Positions 48,437 through 59,565 of a stretch of DNA of 64,000 bases are shown piece by piece. Source of the stretch: Portulaca oleracea (lineage: Eukaryota; Streptophyta; Magnoliopsida; Caryophyllales; Portulacaceae); NCBI GenBank assembly GCA_029582165.1, contig CM055871.1, forward strand, positions 7,943,501 through 8,007,500, in the 5' to 3' direction. How positions within the stretch are numbered: position 1 is the first letter of the stretch; every line of letters begins with the position of its first letter. Made by a program: the position numbers and the translations under genes. The notes below the pieces were generated by a model, which saw nothing but the letters and a program-made list of their open reading frames with translations, ran no database searches and was not told the DNA's origin.

Positions 48437-50843
48437 TAGAGTTGGGAAAAGCTGGCCCGACACGATTACCGACACGAAACCGACTCGAAGTTAAGTGGGT
48501 TTGGATATTGATTTTCAACCCGTTTAATTAAATGGGTTGATACGGAAGACCCGTTTAAATAATTGGGTTAGGTTTGGGTTGAGAATATCGACACGAAAAA
48601 AGACACATTTAACCCGTTTAATAATTGGATTAGTGGGTAACCCATTTACCGTTTACCGTTTAAGGTAACTTTTTTATCTTTCTGTATTTTAGACTTTTAG
48701 GAGGGAAATTAAAATTTTGATTTTGACCTTAATTAATTATTAGTATCTAATCTTGGTACTAAATCCCAATGATAGGAAAACCTACGTACTAACTCCCGGA
48801 TTCTATGCTTATAGTGATTCCCTTTCTTATATTTTCCAAAATATAATAATAATTTCCTAAACTCTATGAATATCTAATTATAAAGCCCTCACACTATTCC
48901 CTCTTTTCACACACTAAAAGCTCTAAGATTCTAAATTCTAATACAATTATCAGTTTCCATCCATCATCATTTTTCATTTAGAGCTGCTGTGCACGTCATC
49001 AATCCCCATTTATATTAGGTCAATGCCCACTACTTGTCTTAATTTTGCTTGCATTAATTTATTTAATTATGGTTTATTCATGATTTCTTATGTGATTAAT
49101 TGTATTTTACAGATGACTTCGATGGATCGTGATTCAACACCAATTAATGTTGATTCAAATGGGGAAGAAGAAGGAGTTGAGTTCAAAAAAGAGAATAGAC
49201 ATGCTAAATCTGTCCAAAAGATTGCTTCAGCGAGGACTGGTTTATATAAACCAGTAATTGGTAAGACTTTTAAACGCCAAAGAAAACTCACATCTCCTGT
49301 TTGGGAACACTATGAATTCCTTGAGCCAGATGAAGATGGTAATTTGTTTTGTAAATGTAAAAGATGTGGGCAAACTTATCCCGGAGATAGTAAACATGGA
49401 ACGGGTAATTTGAAAAGGCATTTGGACAATTGCAAAAAGAAGGACTATGAGGACATTGGGCAACTTTTGTTAGGAAAATTGTCTGGGTCATTGGGTAGTA
49501 GACACCCTAACTTTCAACCTGAGATTTTTCGCAGAATGATGGTTGCATGTATTGATGTGCAGTTGAGTATGTTGAAGGATAAGTTGGTAACTTTGTATGG
49601 TGAGTATGCAAAAGTTTCAGAGGAATCTTCCCTCACTACAAATATTTCTTCTAGTAACATCTCATCTCCTACTTTTGAAGACGGTTCAAATTCATTCATG
49701 GAGGTATTATTCAAACCAATCATTTGGATTAAATAATTAATTTTTCCCTATGGATTGATTGATTCTTAATTCTTTATTTTTGATGCTTTTATTTTAGGAT
49801 TTTGACTATTATTCCAACAACATTTCTAAAACTGTCATAAAGACTGAGTTAGAGATGTACTTGGAGGATGTTAAGTTGCCCCGTGTTGAGAACTTCAATG
49901 TTCTTGGCTATTGGAGTATGAACCAAGCTCGATTTCCTATATTATCCCAGATGGCAAAAGACATTTTGGCAATCCCAATATCCACTGTTGCATCTGAATC
50001 AGCATTCAGTGTGGGTGGGAGAGTGCTTGATGCATATCGGTGCTCTCTTAAACCACAAACTGTAGAAGCCATAATTTGTCTAAGGGATTGGCTTTATGGA
50101 AAATCAGGTGATGTCTTTTATCTTTCTTTCTTATTTTTCTTTCTTTACATTCTTTGTCTTTGTTTAACTAATGTAGTTTATGTTCTCTTTATTAGTGTTC
50201 ATGCCTACTCAACCCGACTTGGAAGAGTTATGTGGAGATGTCTTGAAGATGAATTTGAATGAAGATGAAGATATTACCACACCATCCAAAAATGGGGCTG
50301 GAAATGAAGTGAACCCAAAATCTACTTTGGAGAATCATACAACTTAGCCCTTTATGGCCTTTGTCATGTTATTTCATGTTTCTTACTTTAGCTACACTCT
50401 AGTTCAGGCTTATTATTGCTACTTTATCCTAACTATCGCGTGGATAGTGTTTTTACTTTTGCTTGTGCTTGTTATGGCTTGTTTAGCATTAGCGTTGACT
50501 TGCGATATGTAAAATGTCAAAGAAGCCTTCAATAATTGAGTTGGTAGATAATAAATGAATAAAATAAATAATGAAAATCAATGCATTTTGTCTTCCTAAG
50601 TTGACGTTTGTTATAATAATATAAATGTGTTAAAAGGTAAACATGTCACTCGAAGTTGATCCGTCTAACCCATTTAGTTAAATGGGTTAGGTTCAGGTCA
50701 ACCTGTTTATTAAATAAATGGTTTAGGTCAAGGAATTTCAACCCGTTTATTAAATGGGTAGGTTTCAGGTTTAGCATTCTTCAACCCATTTAACTCCGAC
50801 ACGAACACGAACCCAACACGACACGACCTATTACCCAGCTCTA
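48437..50843 (+). mobile_element. hAT transposon, 2.4 kb, with perfect 8-bp target duplication
   Basis: Flanked by GTCGTTCT at 48429-48436 and 50844-50851. Ends TAGAGTTGGGAAA and the inverted TAGAGCTGGGTAA; cccgacacg lies just inside the left end and cgacacgac just inside the right. Subterminal aacccgttta/taaatgggtt words recur at both ends, as expected for transposase binding sites. It encodes a core-deleted transposase (49113-50347). Length, TIR and TSD fit the Ac/RICESLEEPER branch of hAT. Confidence 0.93.
49113..50347 (+). CDS. hAT transposase-derived protein, catalytic core deleted
   Basis: Three exons (49113-49703, 49798-50107, 50196-50347) join in frame to 350 aa; full hAT transposases are about 650-750. 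The ATG follows a good splice acceptor (ttttacag|ATG), so a 5' UTR intron is likely. A BED zinc finger spans about 60-110 (SPVWEHYEFLEPDEDGN; Cys82, Cys85, His103, Cys107). Around residue 150 the N-terminal motif NFQPEIFRRMMVACI joins directly to the pre-dimerisation region (LSMLKDKLVTLYGEY). The C-terminal hAT dimerisation domain follows (YLEDVKLPR; NVLGYWSMNQARFPILSQMA; IPISTVASESAFSVGGRVLD; LKPQTVEAIICLRDWLYGK). The RNase H-like catalytic core with its acidic triad and helical insertion is absent. No stop or frameshift is present. It could be a defective element's product, a transposition repressor, or a DNA-binding protein. Confidence 0.85.
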
Positions 50844-51980
50844 GTCGTTCTATTAATAATTAGTATATTGGATTGGAAATATTGGAAGTTTACAAATTAC
50901 ACCATTATGCTCCATTATAAAAAGTCCATAAGCCCTTGTCCTCCGTTACTTAGTTCATTGTTGAGCTTTAATGTAGAAGATTTTGTGAAAACTCTTCCAT
51001 ATTTTCTTTCTGAATGATTAACTATATGTTATTGACGTTGAAAGGATGCAACTCTTATGTCATAAACTTTCTACATTCTGGATATCACAAGTTACTCCTG
51101 CTTTTCTTCAGCTCATAAATTAGACAAAAAGTTTCACAAATATGATCCTTTAAATATGCTTCCTCCTTATCAACGGAGATCATTAATTTCTTAACCTGCC
51201 ATTCAATGTTATAATTTTTTAGTCATTTTGTTGCTGGATTTTAATTGTTATTGACGTTTTGATAAATGGAACATAATTATTCACGTTTTGAGAGGTTGGG
51301 TTAGTTGTGTGAGGTGTAGTTTGTAAACTTCCAATATTCCCAATCCAATATACTAATTATTAATAGAACGACTTAATCAAGATATTAGGTAATTAAGGTT
51401 TTCATGAGCAATCAAACTCTTCGAAAAATAAAATCTTGTCCCAATCAAATTTGAGTAATGACAAGAACTGCAATTAGAAATAAATAATTAGACAAGATTT
51501 TATTTTTCTAATAGGAAAGTAGTATATAATAGATATTATGAAATAAAATCAAATTAGATTCACACTTAAAATAAGATAAAAAAACAAATTTAAATACTCC
51601 TTATCCATCGCCCCTAGGGCGACATTTAGCAAAACCTTTCCACGTAGTGAATAAGATGAAAGTAAGTGGTGTGGTAAAATATGAATAGTGCATTAATGCT
51701 GATAAGCTTAACCTTATCACATAAAAGAACGGGTCTAACTATAAAAATTCAATCAAAAACCTTTGCGGCTTCTAACTTCATTTCCACCAACATCAAAATG
51801 TATGTACAATAACAAGCAAGATAACCAAAAGAATTCCTCCCCACAGCCAAGAATGCATTTAATAATGGCTAAATAAATTATTTTGTACTTGAAAAGGGAA
51901 AAAAAAAATAAACACACGCGCGCGCACACACAATTTCATGATGGAGCAGCATTAGAAGTAGATTGTAATCGCAAGACGGA

Positions 51981-54900
51981 TTAGAAGCCTCTCCACGTAG
52001 TGAGAATTTCTTGGAAGACATCCACAATGAGCTCTCTATCAGCAGAGTGAAGGAACTCATTAAACTCATCTCGTATATCGAATATTTTGCCAAACTGCAC
52101 CAAGTACCTGAGACAACTGCTCTTGAGCTCAGGTAACTGGTATAATGTCGCATTCTGAAGTCTCTCCAGCACGTTGCTGGCACTGATGTCCTGGATGAGG
52201 CTGTCGTGGCACGCATCTTTGAGGTCTGAGACATCGTACTTGTCCGCCGCATGGAGGAGGGGGATGCGATGGGCCATGAACTCGTCAGGCTGGATGGTGC
52301 CGTAAAGGTAGTTCAAAAAGGCCCTGCACGATTCCATGCTCATGTCCGAGATGTTGATGGTGGACAACTCTTTTTCTCGGAGGTCGTGGGAGAACATGCT
52401 CCGGAACACCGGCGACCGTGCAGCTAACACTGCACGGTGCGCGCCGAGCTCCCCGTCTTGTGTGTTGATCGTGATGTCCGTGTGGATTTCCTCCGTCAAC
52501 ATCCTTCCTAAGCAGGTAAGCCCTGATGCGTGCGATCTCTTTTGACTATGTCCTTGCGCCCAAATTGAACTAGGCTCTCCACCCTGTCATACTCGCCGTT
52601 GTTAGAGAATACAAGTGTATAATTAAACGTAATTTTGCGGCAAGTCTATTAAATTCGGTGGTCAATGAATAATAAAGTAAAGTTAAATTTCGATAAGTAA
52701 AGATAACTTTAGATAAATTGGATTCGCCTTCCATTTATCAACAAATTTTATACAACCGGAATGTTATACATTCAAGTCTTTTTTTCCCTTTTTCTACTCA
52801 TAAATTGGATTCACCTTCAATTTATCAACAAATTTTATACAACCAGAATGTTATAAATTCAAGTTCCCCCCGCCCCCCCCCCCCCCATTCTACTCATATA
52901 TTGGATTCACCTTCCATTTATCAACAAGTTTTACATAACCGGAATGTAATACATTCAATTTTTTCCCCCTTTTCCTTTTGCGTCTCAAATATCATTCCGA
53001 TCTACGCACCATACAAACTTTAAAAATAATTTCTCAATGTATACTATGTTTTATTATACAAAATTACTATCATAAGAACATAATATAATAATTTTTACTA
53101 AAATATGTTATTAGAAGTTTTCAGTTTAAAAAATGTGTTAGAGACTGTATAATATTTATCAAACGACAATTAATATGAAACAGAGAGAACAGATAACGTA
53201 TTAAAAAAGGAAGCGTACTTGAGGAGAAGTAGCTTTGAGGTCAAGGAATTCAACGTCAATGATAAACTTGCCAGTGAGAGGAACTTCAACTGCCCAAACA
53301 AAATCCTCGTTGCTCTTCAGCTGCTTGTCTATTACCTCTGCTTTGTTCAATCCAACACACAAACAACACCATAAGAAAGGGATCATTCAAAAAGAAACAC
53401 ATCTTGCTATGCTCGAATGAAAAATCTAACTTCGTTTCACGTTTGGACGAATTGGACATCTGACCAATGATTTTTATGGGTATTTTTCATTTCGAACAAT
53501 TTAGAGAAATGTAAATGTCTGAATCGGGTTCAGACAATTGGAACAAGGAAAATGTGTTATGCCCGACTTTTCAGTTAGAGGTTGTCAATGTCAAAATTAG
53601 GACGGAAAATCTACGATTACATTCGATCTTTTTCCGGATTGATGGGTCGAGCCTCTCAAATTAATGGGTAAAATGGGCGCGGTAACTTTTTACCAAAATC
53701 TCCCAAAAATTACCGAAACTTATAAAAAAATTTTGAAATTTACCAAGACTAACAAAAGCAAAAGAATAATAATTTTATATATTAGGGTAAGTTTTAATAT
53801 CCCCACCCAAACTTATCTAAAATTACGAAAATTTACCAAAACTTAACTTTTACCCAACTACCCAACAATTTGACCGTCCCTATTCGAGTCGGGCTTTTTA
53901 TTTTAACGTGCCAATGTGCGGTAACTTACCGGGGTGGATGAGAGGCTTTGCACCGTCGGTGGCCGACGACAATACCCGGATCACAAACGAAGCAATGGGT
54001 GGGTTTTGTTTGGTGAAGTTGGAAACCTCAGGATATAACTTTATCACCAATACCTTGTTCTTCTCCAATGCCAAATGCCTGCCATAACCACTCACAAAAT
54101 GATGAGCTCCAAAGCACAATGAACAGAGTAAAACAGAGAGTTGCGGCATAAAATGGACTACCATCACTGAATTCGTCGGTCGAACAAACGTGTATTCGCT
54201 TAAAATTGGGCTTGGATTACAGCCGTATAAGAAATTATGTCCGAGTTTTCAATCAAACTTGTCTATATTAAAATTCAGACAAAAAATCTATGATCACACT
54301 TTTTTTTTAAACCCGGCAGGACAAGTTCGGGTAGGACAACATTTCACAATGGTGTGCAAAATGAATGAGCAACAAGGCACAAAGGAACAGAGGAAAATAG
54401 AGAGTGGTAACACTTGCCAATTCCAAAAGCCCATATCAGAAGGACAAATTTGAGTCGGTCAATTTCAAAATTTGAATAAAAATGTACAAACATTATCCAA
54501 CTTTTCTCAATCAATTAGGTTGGACTATTCAAACAATCCTTTTTTCAGCTTAAAAGCAAGTCTAGACAATAGAAATACAACAAATATCATGTCTGAATAT
54601 TCGACCCAACCCCCTTTTAAAATTCGGACAAAAAATAATCCCACAACCATACCCTTTTCTTCTCTTCTAGTGAGACAAATTCACGCATTCGGGTCGAGAG
54701 GGACAAATTCAGGCATTCGGGTGAGAAAACAATTCACATCACTTCACAACATGATCAAAAGAACAGAGGAAAATCGACAACACTTACCAATTCCAAAAGC
54801 CCATATCAAAAGCACAAATTCAGGTCGTTCAATTTCAAAACTCACTCAAAAAACAAACAAACACTATCCAATTTTCCCGGGCCAACCAGGTCAGACAATT

Positions 54901-55512
54901 CAAACAATCCTACTTCCCGCTTAACATCAAGTCCAGACAACCGAATTACAAAAAATATCCTATCCGAATTTCCGACCAAACACTTTTCTTAAGACTATTA
55001 TAGTGAGACAAATTCGGGTATTCGGGCGAAGACAACATTTCCCAACACTACACAAAATGTTCCAAAGAACAGGGGAAAACAGAGAGTTCACAACACTTGC
55101 CAATTCCCAAATCTCATATCGAAAGGACAAATTCGGGTCGCAAAATGATCAAAAGAACAGAGGAAAACAGAGAGTTCACAACACTTACCAATTCCAAAAG
55201 CCCATATAAAAAAGGACAAATTCGGGTCAAAACTCACTCAAAAAATGAACAAACATTATCCAACTCTCCCGGGCCGATCAGGTCGGACAATTCAAACGAT
55301 CTCATCTCCCATCCAGACAACAGAAATACAACAAATACCGGGCACAAAAAACAGGGGAAAACAGAGGAAAACAGAGAATCCGACACTACTTACCAATTCC
55401 AAAATCCCATAGGAAACGGGTCGGACCTCCGATAACTACACGACCCGACATTATCGATCCGCCATTGTGCGAGCCGAGACGTGGTCCTAACACGGTACGC
55501 GGAATCCCTCAT
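51981..55512 (-). CDS. MATH-like/BTB-POZ domain protein (At1g21780 type)
   Basis: Likely substrate adaptor for a CUL3 ubiquitin ligase; the Arabidopsis homologue has been reported to bind CUL3. Exons on the minus strand: 55394-55512, 53930-54078, 53219-53337 and 51981-52583. Phases agree and give 329 aa (Arabidopsis about 326). The N-terminal half is a TRAF/MATH-like beta domain (RLAQWRIDNVGSCSYRRSDP; WNWHLALEKNKVLVIKLYPE; GKFIIDVEFLDLK). The BTB domain spans about 165-265 (TDITINTQDGELGAHRAVLA; SPVFRSMFSHDLREKE), followed by a BACK-like C-terminal segment ending ILTTWRGF. The start codon was chosen by alignment from memory; an ATG further upstream in the same frame (55635) would add 41 residues of non-family sequence. 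Introns 1 and 3 contain tandem repeats. Confidence 0.92.
52718..52975. repeat. Three-copy tandem repeat in BTB intron 3
   Basis: Units of ~87-96 bp start ttggattc at 52718, 52805 and 52901, each with tccatttatcaacaaattt-like and aaccggaatgttat-like words. A C14 run (52873-52886) lies in the second unit. Confidence 0.85.
54390..55393. repeat. BTB intron 1: repeated copies of exon 1's 3' end and donor
   Basis: The plus-strand words aacact-tgcc/tacc-aattccaaaagccca occur near 54419, 54785, 55098 and 55187, and once more as the true exon 1 junction at 55388-55405. On the minus strand each reads tgggcttttggaattgg|taag, a near copy of the exon 1 end plus splice donor. Copies near 54785 and 55187 keep GT; those near 54419 and 55098 have GC. 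Between them, acagaggaaaacagagagtt and ggacaaattcgggtc words repeat. Confidence 0.8.
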
Positions 55513-55950
55513 CCTAATCCAACCAACAGCAGGGGAAGACGCGATGACTTGTGCAACTTCATGGATGCAATCAAATATCCCTCCCAATTCTTCTTCCCCT
55601 GCTTTTCCCAGCTTTGCTCTGTTTTCCCCCTCCACTTTGTTGGCTCTTTTTACACCCCCAAAAACTCATGTATGTTTGCTTAATAAATGGGGAGAGTTTC
55701 GGGTTAATTGGACGACGATAATCGCTACGTTAAAAAGCGGCAAATTTGTGGGGTTTTATAAGTAGAAGGTAGCATTCATGGATGGACCCTCAAGGGTTAT
55801 CCGTCACAAAATAAGAGGTTTCGGGCACGCAATCATTTATAAGGACAACTTTGGTTTGCTTCCTTGCTTTACGTCAGTCTCATATGCTCTGTTTTTTGAG
55901 ACGGGTGTTTAATATTTTGATAGCTAGGTTAACTAATATGCCAAAAAAAA
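55513..55950. other. Upstream region of the BTB gene
   Basis: Contains the 5' UTR and promoter of the minus-strand BTB gene and then AT-rich spacer. Open frames on the plus strand are the complement of exon 1 and its leader. No separate gene seen. Confidence 0.5.
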
Positions 55951-56261
55951 GTTTTTGGTCACAAATAATTTGTATTGAGAACACATTGAGAATAATTGAA
56001 AGTGGTTTTGATCATGGCGATGCATCTTTTTCACTATTTTCTTATAGCGATCAGAATCAATTTCGTGTGGAAAGGCGATGTGGCGGCCAGAAAAGTATGT
56101 TTATTCATACTTCAAAAAGGAAATGTCCGGTCGCCACGTCGCTTTTTGTACGGAAATTGATTCTGATCGCTATAAAAATAGTAAAAGTATAGTATCGAGC
56201 CAAAAGTCACTTTGAATTATTTCCAGAGGCCCCACAGTACGGATTATTTGTGGCCAAAAAC
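55951..56261. mobile_element. Mutator-like MITE with hairpin core
   Basis: A 311-bp element, ends GTTTTTGGTCACAAATAATT and the inverted GTTTTTGGCCACAAATAATC, flanked by CCAAAAAAAA (55941-55950 and 56262-56271). A perfect 21-bp inverted pair lies inside at 56043-56063 and 56154-56174. The A-rich duplication is low-complexity and so is weaker evidence than the termini. Confidence 0.7.
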
Positions 56262-56322
56262 CCAAAAAAAAAAAATAGAGTTTACCCTTTGAGGTTTTGA
56301 CAAAGTAAGATTTTATCTTTTA

Positions 56323-56546
56323 TGATGCATTTGGTAGTTTTCTGCAAAAGATTTTCTCAGAAAGATTTTACGGGAAATATTTTCCCTAGCCTCCATTGGG
56401 AAATTTTTTACTGAGGTTGTGAAAGAAATAATGAACCTCACATCAAAATTTTACTATATATTATGGAGAACCAAACATGGGAAAGTGTGTTAACTTGGAA
56501 AAATTGACCAACTTTTTTGAAAAAGTTTCTCAACCAAACACGCCCA
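56323..56546. mobile_element. Tourist-like MITE, twin of the protease-intron copy
   Basis: 224 bp, ends TGATGCATTTGGTAG and the inverted TGGGCGTGTTTGGTTG, TTA at 56320-56322 and 56547-56549. Length and interior (aaagattttctcagaaagat) match 6469-6692. Confidence 0.7.
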
Positions 56547-57500
56547 TTAGGTTTTGAAAATTAAATTTTATCCTAACTCAACTTTAAATTAAAGCTCTGT
56601 GTTCTAGAGGGGTAAGATTAAGTATTTAAGTTTCATAAAGTAAGGTTGGTAAAGAAATGAAAGGTAATAAGAATAAAATAAAATGACATTGGTTTGAATG
56701 TTTTTTAGGGATCGAGTTAAATAAGGTAAGGTAAGGAAATGATAAGATAGTATAAAACATAATTTACTATTATAAAGAACAGGGCCAAGTAATAATACCT
56801 CACTTTATTTTGTATTAAAGATTAAATATATCCTTTTTAAATGAAGTTAGTGTTTAAATTAATGTGAACTAATAAAAATGTCCTCCGTTTAAAAGTCCAT
56901 TTGCACATGTGGCAAAGTAAATCCATCCCACCCCTCCTTATCGCCGTTCAATATTTGAGTTTCCATTTTTTCGATTCATTCAGTGTCTCCAGCAAGACAA
57001 CCTAAATAACAGCGATTATTTTTTTAGGAATAAATATGTCTTTTAATACTTTTAATTATGATTATTTCAAACTTTCATATTCTTCTAGAGAGATAATTTA
57101 TCTTACATCAAAAAATAGATAAAATAATTATGAATTTAAAGTTGAGGAAGAAAAATATAGAGGACAAAATCTTACTTTATTAAAACTTCAAAGAATAAAA
57201 ACATTTTCAATTCATTAATAAACAAAACCCTTAATAAAAGAATGGGAGTTGAAGAATGGAGCCATCCCAATTATGGAGCCCATAACTGAACTCTCAGGCA
57301 AAGGCAATGCTAGAAAAGTGTGCCATTTTGCAGTGGTATGGGGACAATGAAAAGCCCCCCTTGGGTTAAGGCAACTATATTTTCGTTTAACTGTATATGT
57401 ATATGCGGTTAATTATATTTGTGGTTTAAGAATTTCGCAAACTTAACTTTAACGATAGAATTTTTCTAATGATAGAATTTTTCATTACTATTTTAATTAT
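56547..57500. other. Intergenic spacer
   Basis: AT-rich with one decayed Tourist-like copy (about 56593-56786, ctctgtgttct ... agaacagggcc). No gene seen. Confidence 0.5.
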
Positions 57501-57745
57501 GGATTATTGGATGATAATACACTGAACTTTAGGGGTATTGGACAATAATGCACTGAACTTTTTTTTTGGACTTTAATACACCGAACTTTGAGGCTATTGG
57601 ACAATAATGCACTCAGATCAATTCAGCTTGTGGTTGGCGCGGTGATTGTCCTACTTTGAGGTGTCTTTTTTCTATTATTCTTAGAAAAAAATTTTTGTCG
57701 TGTAAGGAAGTACACATAAGCATGATGCCTAATATATTTTTTTTG
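57501..57745. mobile_element. Mutator-like MITE, left half only
   Basis: Starts ggattattggatgataatac and follows the 32306-32663 copy closely through tacacataagcatgatgcc, then stops. The right half is missing. The stretch 57746-59052 is AT-rich with no gene seen; 58205-58585 is a diverged MITE of the AAAATTGGATTCTAAT family. Confidence 0.6.
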
Positions 57746-59052
57746 AAAAAAAAAGGAGATTGATTTATAAGCATGGATGCATAAGAAAGAGAGAGGTAAT
57801 TACCCATAACATATGGCAAAGAATTGTTTCTTTTCTTGTTCTTTGCCCTTCTGTTATGGTGGCTTTGAAGCAAAGTATCTTATGCACCATAACAACACCC
57901 TTTCATTTAAAGACACCATAGAACAATTATGTACATTTGCATGACCTTGGACATATGAAAAAAAAAGGGAAAAGAAAAGAGAATGGAACAAAAAGTTACA
58001 AAATATTCATATTATTAACTCCAACGTTTAGGGCAATCCTTTGTCAAGCGTGGTTAAGTATTAATCCAATATATTTTAAGTTTAGGTAAACAAGGGTAGA
58101 GTGTATTTCAATTTCAAATAGTTTAGGTCGAATTTATAGCTTAATGGTGTGATTTTTTTTTCTTCTTTCTAATAAAATGAACCCATTCCTAAATACAAAT
58201 ATATAAAAATTAGATTCTTATAATCCTTACTTTCATTTTGAATTATGGTGGTTCAAAAAAAAAATATTCTGGTAGGACGTCGCCAAGTCAAATAGTTGTG
58301 ACTCATTGGTTTGCTGACGTGTACCGACAAAAGTGTGTTTGACAAAGAATTAGGACAATCAGAACATAATAAACTATGAAATGAGGCCATCAAATTACAA
58401 TAAATATGTCAATAGGACTGCTAAAATACAATAGCAAGTTAAGTGGGACCACTAGAATATAACTAAAGTAATAATTTTTTGGTCAAATACGCTCTCACTA
58501 ATACATGTTAGCAAATCACCGCGTCACCACCATTTGACTCGGTGGTGTCTCATCATAATACAATTTTATTTTTTTCACCGTCAGAATTCAAAAACAAAGT
58601 ATATATATATATATATATTTGCATTCTTGTAATAATAGTTTATAAAATATAAATCAAACTCACCGAAGAAAAAAAGTAGCACTTTCATTAACATGGGACT
58701 ACTAATTGACCCGAAGTTTTTAGGTCTTGGTCAATACTCATTTTCTAGTCATCTTTTTCTAAATTGTATTGTCAATATATAATAGGTTGATAACAAGCAC
58801 TTTCAACTTTCAACTAATCTTTACGACTTTCAACATGTTTACATGTGTAATTGTGTATAGAAGATTAGTGTTAGTGTACAATTTGCCAATTTGGATGGTA
58901 TTTTGAACACATATTTTGTATGTAAGCCACGTTTTTTTTTTTGCTTGCTAGTTTACTGACTTTTAGTTTTGTTTAAATTTCTTTATTCTTATTTTATTTG
59001 ATCACTTCTTTCTCTTTTGGAATGTAAGTTAAGTTTAACTTACATAATTTTT

Positions 59053-59565
59053 AAGAAAATTGGATCGTAATAACCGCTACTTTGACTAATTATATTCAAA
59101 TAATTCTTATCTTTTTTCATTATCGCGGACTCAAGAAAATCAAAATTGTATTTTAGTGGTATACCATCCACCAACAAATGTACACCCTAAATATCATGGA
59201 TTTTTACTTGCGTTTGCTCCAAAATTTAGCACAACACTTCCCTATCATTTTAGTGAATTTACAATGTTTATCCCAAATTGTTTCAATTGTTTCTGATTTT
59301 TCTGATTTTCCCATTTTATTTCCTAAAAGTCATAATAATTGCTCAAATTCTCAAAAAAATAATTTAAAACTCTTTTAGTAACTACACTTTATAAACTTTC
59401 TGAGGTGGGAATAAAAAAATTTAAAAAATATGGAGCTAGATTTGTTACCACAAAAATACAATTTTGATTTTTTTAGGATCACTAGAATACAAAAAAAAAA
59501 AAAAAAATAGATATAATTAGAATACAATTGGCTAAAGTAGGTATTATTAGAATCCAATTTTCCTA
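59053..59565. mobile_element. MITE of the AAAATTGGATTCTAAT family
   Basis: Ends agaaaattggatcgtaataa and the inverted aggaaaattggattctaata, about 510 bp. Interior contains caccctaaatatcatggatt and tccaaaatttagcacaacac as in the other copies. Confidence 0.65.

Larger units (their letters stand above)
48162..51636. mobile_element. Long-armed foldback element, interrupted by hAT
   Basis: The left arm (48162-48436 continuing at 50852-50905) and right arm (51318-51636) are inverted copies of about 320 bp at roughly 90 percent identity by eye. Termini are GGTTTTGCTAAATTTCGCCC and GGTTTTGCTAAATGTCGCCC. The ~410-bp loop (50906-51317) has no recognisable gene. The long arms suggest a Mutator-like MITE, but I could not find a target duplication. 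Confidence 0.8.
48028..51735. mobile_element. Outer Tourist-like MITE of a three-level nest
   Basis: Left end CACCCTGTTTATAATATATC and right inverted end GACCCGTTCTTTTATGTGAT, TAA at 48025-48027 and 51736-51738. The outer element's own sequence is 48028-48161 plus 51637-51735 (gtggataaatgtggataag; ggtgtggtaaaatatgaat), about 230 bp, matching its family. Everything between is a foldback element (48162-51636) that itself contains a hAT element. Confidence 0.75.

Noticed and set aside
49023..49112. Upstream ATG extending the hAT protein by 30 residues (MPTTCLNFAC...)
   Set aside because: The extension is hydrophobic and ends in a pyrimidine-rich ttttacag acceptor directly before the next ATG, so it is more likely intron.
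48152..51646. Target duplication for the long-armed foldback
   Set aside because: Flanks tttttaataaac and tttccacgtag do not match at any length from 3 to 11 bp; the superfamily assignment is left open.
54190..55435. Plus-strand open frames with FQKPISEGQI-like repeats
   Set aside because: They read the complement of the repeated exon-1-end array in BTB intron 1.
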